From Halapricum hydrolyticum (lineage in GTDB: Archaea; Halobacteriota; Halobacteria; Halobacteriales; Haloarculaceae): 64,000 bases of DNA. Position 1 is the stretch's first letter, and every line of letters begins with the position of its first letter. Below, in pieces: positions 44,192 through 52,238 of this stretch. Location: NCBI RefSeq assembly GCF_025517535.1, contig NZ_JAOPKC010000009.1, positions 1-64,000 of the forward strand, read 5' to 3'. Under the pieces are notes generated by a model, which saw only the letters and a list, made by a program, of their open reading frames with translations, was not told the DNA's origin and did not search any database. Both the position numbers and the translations under genes were made by a program.

Positions 44192-44226
44192 CCTGTCTAT
44201 CGACAGGGGAGTGGTTCATAAAATAT
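44192..44226 (-). promoter_or_regulatory. TATA box and palindrome before the M50 protease gene
   Basis: The minus strand reads ATATTTTATGAAC (44214-44226), centred about 30 nt before the ATG at 44190. Immediately downstream lies CCTGTC-TATC-GACAGG (44192-44207), with perfect 6-bp arms. It covers the expected start site, so it could be an operator or a 5'-end hairpin. Confidence 0.55.
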
Positions 44227-44310
44227 CGACGGTTCGAAACGGCGAATACCGCAGGAGCGACAGCCGCGGGGACACAATGTCAGACGGGTTGCTGTAGCGA
44301 TTTACCGCTC

Positions 44311-44330
44311 CGACCGCCATTGGGCGGTCG
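44311..44330. terminator. Perfect 8-bp hairpin between the wHTH and M50 genes
   Basis: CGACCGCC-ATTG-GGCGGTCG forms a GC-rich stem with a 4-nt loop. It lies 33 bp after the stop of the leftward gene at 44363 and could end that transcript. No T-run follows, so a regulatory site is an alternative. Confidence 0.45.
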
Positions 44331-44362
44331 ATGCGGAGGGGACGTACAGCGATCCGTATCCA

Positions 44363-44629
44363 TCAGGCTGGCTCGATCCGCCAGGTCGTTGCGCTCGTGT
44401 AGGACCACTTTTCGACTTCGATGTCGCTCGCCGACTCTTTGAGCTTGACCATCAGCGCGCCGATCTCTTTCGGCGAGAGACCGACCTCGTCGGCGATGAA
44501 TTTGCTCTTGAAGTAGAGTTCGCCGTTCTCGGTCACCTTCTCGCGAAGATACGACCGGAGACGTTCCTCTTTGGACGCCGTCGACTCCGGCTCAGCACTG
44601 TCAGGGGAGGGCTGTGTCGTCGCACTCAT
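44363..44629 (-). CDS. Small winged-helix protein, DUF7123-like
   Basis: This 88-aa protein has a polar Ser/Glu-rich N-terminal 20 residues and then a wHTH-like domain with RLRSYLREKVTENGELYFKS, KFIADEVGLSPKEIGALMVK and EVEKWSYTSATTWRIE. I recall this as the conserved haloarchaeal DUF7123 family. A CATATAAG element at 44667-44674 (TATA on the minus strand) would place the transcription start about 14 nt before the ATG at 44629. It is probably a DNA-binding protein with an unknown target. Confidence 0.75.
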   Translation of the reverse strand: MSATTQPSPDSAEPESTASKEERLRSYLREKVTENGELYFKSKFIADEVGLSPKEIGALMVKLKESASDIEVEKWSYTSATTWRIEPA

Positions 44630-44876
44630 TTGAAATCGCCTCAACATCCCGTATCGTCTGTGGGTGCATATAAGCGCAGGAAGCTTTGATGGAGTTCGGC
44701 CGATTTTAGCGCAGGCCGGTATCTCCCGGACGTTTTAAAACACTCTCAAAACCCCCGAGACATTTTAAAACAGCACATTAGCGTTTCTGATCTTCATCCT
44801 ATTGTGATTTTATCGTCATACGATCGCGGGCTGAAGTACCCGAAAACCCCCGTGTTCGCAAAATCGAAAACCGGTA
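44630..44876. other. AT-rich intergenic region with two TTTTAAAA direct repeats
   Basis: This 247-bp gap is much more AT-rich than its neighbours. GACGTTTTAAAACA (44729-44742) and GACATTTTAAAACA (44759-44772) are near-identical and exactly 30 bp apart start to start, each with a palindromic TTTTAAAA core. The region also holds the DUF7123 gene promoter. No gene is seen. Confidence 0.6.
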
Positions 44877-45701
44877 TTACCGCTCGTGTACCCAGAAGGA
44901 GTCCTCAACGGTGATTTCTTTCTTGAAGATCGGGACGTCCTCTTTGAGACGGTCGATCCCGTCGGAAACGGCCTCGAACGCCTCCGTGCGGTGGCCTGCG
45001 AGCACGACGACGAAAACGATGTCCTCTCCGGCCTCGATCGTGCCGGTCCGGTGGTGAAGTTCAACCGACAGCACGCTGTCCCTGGATTCGAGGTCCTGCT
45101 CGATACCCGCAAGTCGCTGCTCGGCGACTCCCTCGTACTTCTCGAAGGCCAGGTGTTCGGTACGGTCGTCTTCGGGGCCGTCTTTCGCCCGGACCTGCCC
45201 GGTAAACGTCGCGATCGCTCCGGCGCGTTCAGCGGCGGGATCGTCTTTGACGCGCCAGACGAGCGATTCGAGCGTCTCGAACGGCTCCGTCTGTTCAAGC
45301 GCGTCGACGACGTCGTCGACGTCGACCGCGTCGGCCTCCGGCGCGGTCGCGATCGCGTCGCCGGCGTGGTCGCGCTCGCCGATGACGACCTGCGGGATCG
45401 CGGCCCCGCTGAACCCCTCGACGAGCGCGTAGTCGAACTCCGGAGCGACGTCCTCGAGGGCGTCCCGGAGCGTCCGGTCCGACCCTGTCGCGAACCACTC
45501 GCCGTCGTCGGTTATCCCGTAAGTCCGGTCAGCGCCGGCCGCGCGGTGGCGATCAGTGTCTTTGCCCTCGACGTCGATGTCGAACTCGTGGAGGTGCTTG
45601 ATCGTCGCCACGCGCCCGCGTTCGGCCAGTCGCTCGGCCAGTCGCTCCAGCAGCGTCGTCTTCCCGGTGTCGGAGTAGCCGACGACACCCAGTACGTGCA
45701 T
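44877..45701 (-). CDS. MobB-MoaE fusion: molybdopterin guanine dinucleotide and molybdopterin synthase protein
   Basis: This 274-aa fusion has an N-terminal MobB-type GTPase (about 1-140; P-loop GYSDTGKTTLLERL, then TIKHLHEFDIDVEGKDTDRH). The C-terminal MoaE domain (about 145-274) has AGAIATFTGQVRAKDGPEDD, LHHRTGTIEAGEDIVFVVV and the active-site lysines in PIFKKEIT. MoaE with MoaD makes molybdopterin, and MobB helps add the nucleotide. The fusion joins an early and a late step of cofactor synthesis. The ATG at 45701 begins MHVLGVVGY, the expected MobB start. It could supply the molybdoenzymes at 29-38 kb. Confidence 0.9.
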   Translation of the reverse strand: MHVLGVVGYSDTGKTTLLERLAERLAERGRVATIKHLHEFDIDVEGKDTDRHRAAGADRTYGITDDGEWFATGSDRTLRDALEDVAPEFDYALVEGFSGAAIPQVVIGERDHAGDAIATAPEADAVDVDDVVDALEQTEPFETLESLVWRVKDDPAAERAGAIATFTGQVRAKDGPEDDRTEHLAFEKYEGVAEQRLAGIEQDLESRDSVLSVELHHRTGTIEAGEDIVFVVVLAGHRTEAFEAVSDGIDRLKEDVPIFKKEITVEDSFWVHER

Positions 45702-45820
45702 GTGCTCCCAGAGGAGGGCCGACGGTTTGACAGTAGCGGTCATGCTGCAGCCAGCCGTCGATGTCCTCCCGTGGTGTTCGGTGACACGAGACGGGAGCAC
45801 GTCCAGAGACTGCTTGACAA

Positions 45821-45828
45821 TACTTAAG
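45821..45828 (+). promoter_or_regulatory. TATA-like box of pyrH
   Basis: TACTTAAG is centred about 29 nt before the ATG at 45854, consistent with a leaderless transcript for the pyrH-lysS pair. Confidence 0.5.
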
Positions 45829-45853
45829 AGCGCATCGCGGCTACGCCGATCCA

Positions 45854-46552
45854 ATGAAAACAGTCGTCTCTATCGGCGGGAGCGTGCTCGTACCGGATCT
45901 GGACGCCGGGCGGGTGGCGGAGTACGCCGACGTCGTCGAATCGCTGGCGGCAGCGGGCCACGACCTCGGGGTCGTCGTCGGCGGCGGTCCGACCGCCCGG
46001 GAGTACATCGGCGCGGCCCGATCGCTGGGTGCCAACGAGGGCGAACTCGACCAGCTCGGGATCGACACGACGCGGCTGAACGCCCGTCTCCTGCTGGCGG
46101 CGCTGGACGAGGATCTCGCATCGCCAACAGTGCCGACGAACTACGAGGAAGCAGCCGAGTCGCTCCACCGGGATCGCGTGGTCGTGATGGGTGGGGTCGT
46201 GCCGGCCCAGACGACCGACGCCGTGTCCGCGGCCCTCGCCGAATACGTCGACGCCGACCAGCTCGTGTTCGCGACCTCCGTCCCCGGCGTCTTCGACGCC
46301 GATCCGAACGAGGACCCCGACGCCGAGCGCTACGAGGAGATGACCGCGGGCGAACTGGTCGAACTGGTCGCCCGCGGCGAGTCGCTCGGCTCCGCCGGGT
46401 CGAACGCCCCGATCGACCTGCTCGCAGCGAAGGTGATCGAGCGCTCGGGGATCGAAGCCATCGTACTCGACGGGACGGACCCCGGGTCGGTCGGTCGGGC
46501 CGTTCTGGACGACGACTTCGAGGGAACCCGAATCACACCGGACCATGACTGA
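45854..46552 (+). CDS. pyrH: Uridylate kinase (archaeal type)
   Basis: This 232-aa amino-acid-kinase-fold enzyme phosphorylates UMP to UDP. It shows VVSIGGSVLVPDLD at the N terminus, GVVVGGGPTAREYIG, and the aspartate-rich FATSVPGVFDADPNEDPDAE near residue 145. Archaeal UMP kinases are of this length. It overlaps lysS by 8 nt. Confidence 0.94.
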   Translation: MKTVVSIGGSVLVPDLDAGRVAEYADVVESLAAAGHDLGVVVGGGPTAREYIGAARSLGANEGELDQLGIDTTRLNARLLLAALDEDLASPTVPTNYEEAAESLHRDRVVVMGGVVPAQTTDAVSAALAEYVDADQLVFATSVPGVFDADPNEDPDAERYEEMTAGELVELVARGESLGSAGSNAPIDLLAAKVIERSGIEAIVLDGTDPGSVGRAVLDDDFEGTRITPDHD

Positions 46553-48206
46553 ACTCGATCCCTACGAAGTCGGTCGATCGAGCGATCGGGTCTTCTGGGC
46601 CGACGCCGTGGCCGACGCGATCGAGTCGCGCGACCCCGACGAACCGATCGTGATCAAGGGCGGCGTCTCCCCGTCGGGCGTTCCCCACCTGGGGCACGTC
46701 AACGAGATTATGCGCGGGTATTTCGTCGCCGAGGTCCTGCGCGAGCGCGGTCACGAGGTCCGGCAGGTGTTCACCAGCGACGACCGGGATCGTCTGCGCA
46801 AGCTCCCGCGACGACTCGCGGATCTGGACGGGAACATCGTCGGGCTCGGCGAAGTCGACGCCGGGGCACTCGGCCGGAACCTCGGCAAGCCATACACCGA
46901 CATCCCCGATCCGTTCGGTTGCTGTGACTCGTATGGAGCACACTTCACGAAGATTCTCGAACAGGACGCAGAGCGACTGGGCGTCCCGATCGAGTTCGTC
47001 TCGAACACGGAACTCTACGAGTCGGGAGCGTTCGACGACGCCATCGAACACGTCCTCGCGAACCAGGACCGCGCACGCGAGGTGCTCGGCGAGTACCAGG
47101 CGAAGATTGACGAGGACTACGTTCCGTTCCAGGCACAGTGTGAAGCGTGTGGACATCTCACAGAAGAGATCACGAACGTCGACCTCGACGCCGGCGAGAT
47201 CGAGTACGTCTGTGCGGACGTCGAGGCCGGCGACGAGACGATCGAGGGGTGTGGCCACGAGGGGACGGCCTCGCTTCGTGAGGGGAAACTCCCCTGGCGC
47301 TTCGAGTGGCCCGCCCAGTGGGACGTGCTCGGCGTCGACTTCGAGCCCTTCGGCAAGGACCACGCCGAGGGGTCCTGGCCCTCCGGCGAGGACATCGCCC
47401 GGAACGTCTTCGACACCGAGCCACCGGTGCCGATGGTCTACGAGTGGTTCACTCTCGACGGCGAGGCGCTCTCTTCCTCCTCGGGCAACATCGTCACCGT
47501 CGAAGAGGTCCTGGAACTGCTAGAGCCGGAGGTACTCCGGTATTTCTTCCTCAAGGATCCGACGACAGCGCGGGACTTCTCGATCGACGGTCTCGATCAG
47601 CTGGTCGACGAGTTCGACCGCTTCGAGCAGCTCTATTTCGGAGAGGTCGAGACGGACGGCGATCGAGCCGCAGAACTCGCCGAACAGGAGGCCGAGCTCG
47701 CCGAGCGCGCGTATCCGCTACTCGAAGAGCCCCGGCCCGAGCGGATCCGCATCCCCTATACGTTCGCCGCGGTACTCGGGATGACCGACGACCCCGACCT
47801 CCGCGAGGAGATCGCGCGCCGTGAGGGGCATATTCCCGACGACGCCCCCGACTGGGCCGTCGAGAAGGCGCTGTCGCGGGTCGAGCGCGCCCGCGAGTGG
47901 GCCCGCCGGACGGACAACGAGTTCAACTACGAACTCAAGCGCGAATCGATCCCCGACGTCGAGTTCGACACGGCGACCGCCGAGGCTCTGGAAGACGTGG
48001 CCGACGTCGTCCAGTCGGGTGGCGACGGCGAAGATATCCAGGCCGAGATCTACGAGGCCGCCGACCGCCACGGCGTCGAGGTAGCCGATCTGTTCGCCGC
48101 CGGCTATCGACTCTTTTTCGACCTCGAAGAAGGGCCCAAGCTCGGGCCGTTCCTGGCGAAACTGGACCGGTCGTTCGTCGTCGACCGGCTCCGGCAAGAA
48201 CGCTAG
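46545..48206 (+). CDS. lysS: Class I lysyl-tRNA synthetase
   Basis: This 553-aa enzyme charges tRNA-Lys. It is the archaeal class I form, with the HIGH-type motif GVPHLGHVNEIM near residue 45 and a KMSKS-type loop LSSSSGNIVTVEE near residue 310. It contains a zinc-finger-like pair CEACGHLTEE...CADVEAGDETIEGC. The length is normal. It is co-transcribed with pyrH and its stop is 17 bp from the convergent Mrp gene. Confidence 0.96.
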   Translation: MTELDPYEVGRSSDRVFWADAVADAIESRDPDEPIVIKGGVSPSGVPHLGHVNEIMRGYFVAEVLRERGHEVRQVFTSDDRDRLRKLPRRLADLDGNIVGLGEVDAGALGRNLGKPYTDIPDPFGCCDSYGAHFTKILEQDAERLGVPIEFVSNTELYESGAFDDAIEHVLANQDRAREVLGEYQAKIDEDYVPFQAQCEACGHLTEEITNVDLDAGEIEYVCADVEAGDETIEGCGHEGTASLREGKLPWRFEWPAQWDVLGVDFEPFGKDHAEGSWPSGEDIARNVFDTEPPVPMVYEWFTLDGEALSSSSGNIVTVEEVLELLEPEVLRYFFLKDPTTARDFSIDGLDQLVDEFDRFEQLYFGEVETDGDRAAELAEQEAELAERAYPLLEEPRPERIRIPYTFAAVLGMTDDPDLREEIARREGHIPDDAPDWAVEKALSRVERAREWARRTDNEFNYELKRESIPDVEFDTATAEALEDVADVVQSGGDGEDIQAEIYEAADRHGVEVADLFAAGYRLFFDLEEGPKLGPFLAKLDRSFVVDRLRQER

Positions 48207-48222
48207 AACTGTCGGATTTCTC

Positions 48223-49260
48223 TTACTTCTCGGACGCGCGCCGCCGGTTGACGAAGCCCTGATTGTTCGCGGTCTTCTCGACGAACGACCGGAACGCGCC
48301 GGCGGTCTCGCCCTCACCGAAGACAATCGGCTCGCCCGCGTCGCCGCGCTCGCGGATCGCCGGATCGAGCGGGATCCGTCCGAGGAACGGCATCGACATC
48401 TCCTCGGCGAACGCTTCCCCGCCGCCGTCGCCGAAAATCGCGTGCTCGGAGCCACAGTCGGGACACTTGAACGAACTCATGTTCTCGACGATGCCCAGGA
48501 CGGGCGTCTCGTGTTTGCCGAACATCTCCAGTCCTTTCCGGGCGTCGTCGAGTGCGACCTCCTGTGGCGTCGTGACGATGACAGCCCCGGCGACGGGAAC
48601 GGTCTGCAGCAGCGTCAGCTGGGTGTCGCCGGTCCCCGGCGGCAGGTCGACGACCATGTAATCGAGATCGCCCCACTGGACGTCCTCCCACAGCTGCGTG
48701 AGCACCTTGTCGACCATCGGGCCGCGCCAGATCACGGGCGCGTCTTCGCCCATCAGTAGATCGATGCTCATCAGCTTCAGGCCGTGCTTTTCGGGCGGGA
48801 TGATCTGCTCGTCGGGGGTCGCTTCGGGCCGCTCGTCCGAGCCCAGCATCCGCGGGACGTTCGGACCGTAGATGTCGGCGTCGAACAGGCCCACGTCGGC
48901 ACCGAGGTCGGACAGTCCTGCAGCCAGGTTGACCGCGACGGTGCTCTTGCCGACGCCACCTTTCCCGGAGGCGACGGCGATGATGTTCGTCACGTTCGGC
49001 AGTACCTGCTCGTGGGGCTCGAGCCCACGGTCGATCGACGCGGACAACTCGACTTCCATGTCGAGGTCGGCGAGCGCCTCGCGGACGTTCTCGGCAATCG
49101 CCGTCTCCGTTGGCGAGTACGGCGCACCGAGTGCGAGGTCGATCGTGACGCTGTCGTCATCGATCGTAATGTCGTTGACCAGTCCCAGTGAGACGATGTC
49201 GTCGCCGAGATCCGGGTCCTCGACGGTTGCGAGCCGATCGCGTATCTCCTGTTCGTCCAT
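48223..49260 (-). CDS. Mrp/Nbp35-family Fe-S cluster carrier ATPase
   Basis: This 345-aa protein has an N-terminal MIP18/DUF59 domain (about 1-80; EDPDLGDDIVSLGLVNDI). A P-loop ATPase domain follows (IAVASGKGGVGKSTVAVNLA, then FDADIYGPNVPRMLG and DLPPGTGDTQLTL) with a C-terminal CPDC for bridging a [4Fe-4S] cluster. It would load clusters onto apo-enzymes such as aconitase and MoaA. The ATG at 49260 starts MDEQEIRDRLATVEDP, the family N terminus; the extended frame to 49386 is not similar. Confidence 0.93.
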   Translation of the reverse strand: MDEQEIRDRLATVEDPDLGDDIVSLGLVNDITIDDDSVTIDLALGAPYSPTETAIAENVREALADLDMEVELSASIDRGLEPHEQVLPNVTNIIAVASGKGGVGKSTVAVNLAAGLSDLGADVGLFDADIYGPNVPRMLGSDERPEATPDEQIIPPEKHGLKLMSIDLLMGEDAPVIWRGPMVDKVLTQLWEDVQWGDLDYMVVDLPPGTGDTQLTLLQTVPVAGAVIVTTPQEVALDDARKGLEMFGKHETPVLGIVENMSSFKCPDCGSEHAIFGDGGGEAFAEEMSMPFLGRIPLDPAIRERGDAGEPIVFGEGETAGAFRSFVEKTANNQGFVNRRRASEK

Positions 49261-49397
49261 GCCACGGAGTTGGCGCCGGACTGTCGATAAGGGTTGTGAC
49301 AACGACCGCTCGTCGTGACGGTAATCGATAGGAGTTACGTCGAAGCCCCGTTGGGCGGCGGAGTTAAATCGCTCGTCCGAGAACACCTACAGGAGTA

Positions 49398-50411
49398 ATG
49401 CTCGTCGACGGGTTCGGCCGCGAGCTGACCGAGATCCGGATGTCGCTGACCGACCGGTGTAACTTCGACTGCGTGTACTGCCACAACGAGGGGCTGGGCG
49501 ATACCCGCGGACCGATGGCACCACGGGACGAGGAAATGACTACCGACGAGGTCGTCCGCGTGCTGTCGGTCGCCGCCGATCTGGACGTCGAGGCCGTCAA
49601 GCTCACCGGCGGCGAGCCGATGTTGCGGGAGGACCTCGAAGAGATCGTCCGGCGTGCGCCCGATGGCATGGAGGTCTCGCTGACGACGAACGGTTCCTTC
49701 CTGCCGGGTCGTGCCGAAGGGCTGGTGGAAGCCGGCCTCGAACGGGTCAACGTCTCCCAGGACGCGGTTGATCCCGAGGCGTTCGCCGAGATCACGAAAA
49801 GCGGTGCCTACGACCGGGTCGTCGAGGGTGTCGACGCCGCGCTGGAGGCCGGACTCGACCCGGTCAAGCTGAACATGGTGGTCTTCGAGGGCACTGTCGA
49901 GTACGTCCCGCAGCTGGTCGATCGGGTCGCCGAGCGCGACGGCCTGCGGTTGCAGCTCATCGAGTACATGCCCGAGATCGCGGGCCACCCCGAGTGGGCG
50001 GTCGACGTCGACCGCGTCCACGAGTGGTTGGACGACCGCGCCGACCGCGTGGAAACCCGGGAGATGCACGACCGCAAGCGGTACTTCGTCCGTGCCGAAG
50101 ACGGCGACGGTGAGGGAATGGTCGAGGTCGTCGATCCGGTCGAAAACGCTGATTTCTGCGAAAGCTGCCATCGCGTGCGCGTCACCCACGACGGTTCGCT
50201 GAAGGGATGTCTCAACCGTCCGCGTGTGCATCCGATGGGCGAACTGTCCGAAGCAGAGATCCGGGCCGCGTTCCACGAGGTCGTCGGCGACCGCGTGCCC
50301 TACTACGGGGAGTTCATGGTCGAGGAAGACGGCGAATGGGTGCGAAACGACGAGTACGTCGGCGAACCGCTTGTCGTCGAACACGGCCGGGTCACGGCAG
50401 ACGACGACTGA
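49398..50411 (+). CDS. moaA: GTP 3',8-cyclase (molybdenum cofactor step 1)
   Basis: This 337-aa radical SAM enzyme starts molybdopterin synthesis from GTP. The SAM cluster motif is CNFDCVYC near residue 21, followed by KLTGGEPMLREDL. The second cluster cysteines are in FCESCHRVRVTHDGSLKGCL. The length is normal. The TTAAAT at 49364-49369 about 31 nt upstream is a possible TATA box. It is followed by the hairpin repeat array at 50436. Confidence 0.95.
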   Translation: MLVDGFGRELTEIRMSLTDRCNFDCVYCHNEGLGDTRGPMAPRDEEMTTDEVVRVLSVAADLDVEAVKLTGGEPMLREDLEEIVRRAPDGMEVSLTTNGSFLPGRAEGLVEAGLERVNVSQDAVDPEAFAEITKSGAYDRVVEGVDAALEAGLDPVKLNMVVFEGTVEYVPQLVDRVAERDGLRLQLIEYMPEIAGHPEWAVDVDRVHEWLDDRADRVETREMHDRKRYFVRAEDGDGEGMVEVVDPVENADFCESCHRVRVTHDGSLKGCLNRPRVHPMGELSEAEIRAAFHEVVGDRVPYYGEFMVEEDGEWVRNDEYVGEPLVVEHGRVTADDD

Positions 50412-50435
50412 ACTGTCGCCGTCCGCCAGCGCTAG

Positions 50436-50575
50436 ACGACGGCTGATCTGCCGTCGACATGCAGCGCCCCACGACGGCTGGTTTGCCGTCGACATGCAGC
50501 GCCCCACGACGGCTGGTTTGCCGTCGACATGCAGCGCCCGACGGCGGCTGGTTTGCCGCCGTCCGACAGCGCCCC
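50436..50575. repeat. 35-bp tandem hairpin repeat array downstream of moaA
   Basis: There are four contiguous units: 50436-50470, 50471-50505, 50506-50540 and 50541-50575. Units 1-3 read ACGACGGCTGGTTTGCCGTC and then GACATGCAGCGCCCC with minor changes. Each forms the stem CGACGGC/GCCGTCG with a 6-nt loop. In unit 4 both arms change together to CGGCGGC/GCCGCCG, keeping the pairing. A half unit lies upstream (about 50414-50433) and a decayed one downstream (from 50576). There are no spacers, so it is not a CRISPR. It sits between moaA and the ribosomal operon and may act as a terminator or RNA-stabilising array. Confidence 0.92.
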
Positions 50576-50617
50576 ACGACGGTTGATCCGTTTTGACACG
50601 CGGCGGTCGATCCGTTG

Positions 50618-50628
50618 GGCTTATATGC
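50618..50628 (+). promoter_or_regulatory. TATA box of the tRNA-Ser/rps13 operon
   Basis: GGCTTATATGC is a good TATA element whose start site would lie near 50650, about 60 nt before the tRNA-Ser gene. It probably drives the tRNA and the following ribosomal genes. Confidence 0.55.
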
Positions 50629-50710
50629 CGGCACAACAGAGCAGTCACGTACGAATCGTGCAGGGGGACCGGCCCCCGAGTCCGAGAGGGCGCGAGTACA
50701 CTGCAAGCGA

Positions 50711-50793
50711 GTCGTGGTAGCCAAGCGGCCCAAGGCGCATGGTTGCTAACCATGTGGCGTCAAGCCTCCGGGGTTCGAATCCCCGCCACGACG
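50711..50793 (+). tRNA. tRNA-Ser (anticodon GCT)
   Basis: The 83-nt gene has acceptor arms GTCGTGG/CCACGAC, a T-loop arm GGGGTTCGAATCCCC and a long variable arm typical of serine tRNAs. The anticodon loop is TTGCTAA with GCT at 50745-50747. CCA is not encoded. It lies 17 bp before rps13, the usual euryarchaeal position. Confidence 0.95.
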
Positions 50794-50810
50794 CTTCACC
50801 CAACCCACAC

Positions 50811-51332
50811 ATGAGTGCAGAAGACCCAGACGCGGACGTGCCGGAGGACGACGAGGACCTCCAGTACTTCGTCCGCATCGGACAGACGGACCTCGACGGC
50901 ACCAAGTCGGTCGAGCGTTCGCTGACAGACATGAACGGTATCGGCCACCGCGCCGCTCGGATCATCGCCCAGAAGGCGGGCGTCGATCGCCGGGAAACCT
51001 TCGGCCGCCTCGACGAAGAGCAGATCGACGAGATCGTCGAACTGGTCGAAGGGTTCGCCGACGAGGTCCCGGAGTGGCTCGCGAACCATCGCAACGACTT
51101 CTTCAGCGGTGAGACGACCCACGAGATCGGTAACGAGCTCGATCTCACGCGTCGTCAGGACATCAACCGCATGAAGATGATCGACTCCTACAAGGGCGTC
51201 CGCCACAAGCGCGGACAGAAAGTCCGTGGCCAGCGCACCAAGTCCACGGGCCGTACCGAGGGGACGATCGGTGTCAACGTCGAAGCGATCAAAGAAGAAC
51301 AGGCTGAGGAAGCCGCAGCTGAGGAAGAATAA
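50811..51332 (+). CDS. rps13: 30S ribosomal protein S13
   Basis: This 173-aa small-subunit head protein has the S13 core LQYFVRIGQTDLDGTKSVER, MNGIGHRAARIIAQKAGVD and a basic C-terminal KGVRHKRGQKVRGQRTKSTG, which contacts the P-site region. The N terminus is acidic (MSAEDPDADVPEDDEDL). The C-terminal tail adds glutamates. It overlaps rps4 by 1 nt. Confidence 0.97.
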   Translation: MSAEDPDADVPEDDEDLQYFVRIGQTDLDGTKSVERSLTDMNGIGHRAARIIAQKAGVDRRETFGRLDEEQIDEIVELVEGFADEVPEWLANHRNDFFSGETTHEIGNELDLTRRQDINRMKMIDSYKGVRHKRGQKVRGQRTKSTGRTEGTIGVNVEAIKEEQAEEAAAEEE

Positions 51333-51844
51333 TGGCACTCGGATCGAACACCAAGTTCTACGAGACTCCGAACCACCCCTACCAGGGTGAGCGGATCGGT
51401 GAGGAGACCGGGCTGGTTAGCCAGTACGGTCTCAAGAACAAAGAGGAACTCTGGCGCGCCCAGTCCGAACTGCGCGGCTATCGCCGCGAGGCCCGAGAAC
51501 TGCTCGGCCGTGCGGACAGCGGCGACGAGGAAGCCAGCGAGTTCATCACGCGGCTCAGGCGCCTGGGCATTCTCGGCGAGCAGGACACGCTCGACGACGT
51601 CCTGCGGCTGGACGTGACCGACGTGCTCGAACGACGGCTCCAGACGGTCGCCTACCGGAAGGGACTGGGCAACACGCCCGATCAGGCCCGGCAGTTCATC
51701 GTCCACGGACACGTCACCGTCGACGGTGCCCGGGTCCAGACCCCCTCGAAGAAGGTCGCAGTCGAGGAGGAGGGCGCGATCGCCTTCGACGAGAACAGTC
51801 CACTCGCGGACGAACTCCACCCCGAACGCGCGGAGGAACAATAA
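51332..51844 (+). CDS. rps4: 30S ribosomal protein S4
   Basis: This 170-aa primary rRNA-binding protein has the S4 RNA-binding domain with DVTDVLERRLQTVAYRKGLG and QARQFIVHGHVTVDGARVQT. The N terminus is GSNTKFYETPNHPYQGERI as in archaeal S4. It is followed 1 nt later by rps11. Confidence 0.97.
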   Translation: MALGSNTKFYETPNHPYQGERIGEETGLVSQYGLKNKEELWRAQSELRGYRREARELLGRADSGDEEASEFITRLRRLGILGEQDTLDDVLRLDVTDVLERRLQTVAYRKGLGNTPDQARQFIVHGHVTVDGARVQTPSKKVAVEEEGAIAFDENSPLADELHPERAEEQ

Positions 51845-51845
51845 C

Positions 51846-52232
51846 ATGGCAGACGAAGACGACAGCAAGTGGGCCATCGCCCACGTGCACGCATCGTTCA
51901 ACAACACGATCATCACGATCACCGACCTGACCGGCGCGGAGACGCTCGCCAAATCCAGCGGCGGGACGGTCGTCAAACAGAACCGCGACGAGGCCTCGCC
52001 CTACGCAGCGATGCAGATGGCCGAGACCGTCGCCGAGGACGCCCAGGCACAGGGCGTCGAGGGCGTTCACGTCCGCGTGCGCGGCCCCGGCGGAAACCTC
52101 CAGACCAACCCCGGTCCGGGTGCGCAGGCGACGATTCGCGCCCTGGCCCGGGCAGGCCTGGAGATCGGCCGCATCGAGGACGTCACGCCGATTCCACACG
52201 ACGGTACGCGAAGTCCGAAATCCAGCGGGTAA
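51846..52232 (+). CDS. rps11: 30S ribosomal protein S11
   Basis: This 128-aa platform protein starts MADEDDSKWAIAHVHASFNN and carries the signature TITDLTGAETLAKSSGG and VRVRGPGGNLQTNPGPGAQA. The C terminus ends in IPHDGTRSPKSSG. The ATG at 51846 is one base after the rps4 stop; the longer in-frame extension overlaps rps4 and is rejected. Confidence 0.97.
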   Translation: MADEDDSKWAIAHVHASFNNTIITITDLTGAETLAKSSGGTVVKQNRDEASPYAAMQMAETVAEDAQAQGVEGVHVRVRGPGGNLQTNPGPGAQATIRALARAGLEIGRIEDVTPIPHDGTRSPKSSG

Positions 52233-52238
52233 TCTACA

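Noticed and set aside
50436..50575. CRISPR array
   Set aside because: The units are contiguous without unique spacers and no cas genes are present.
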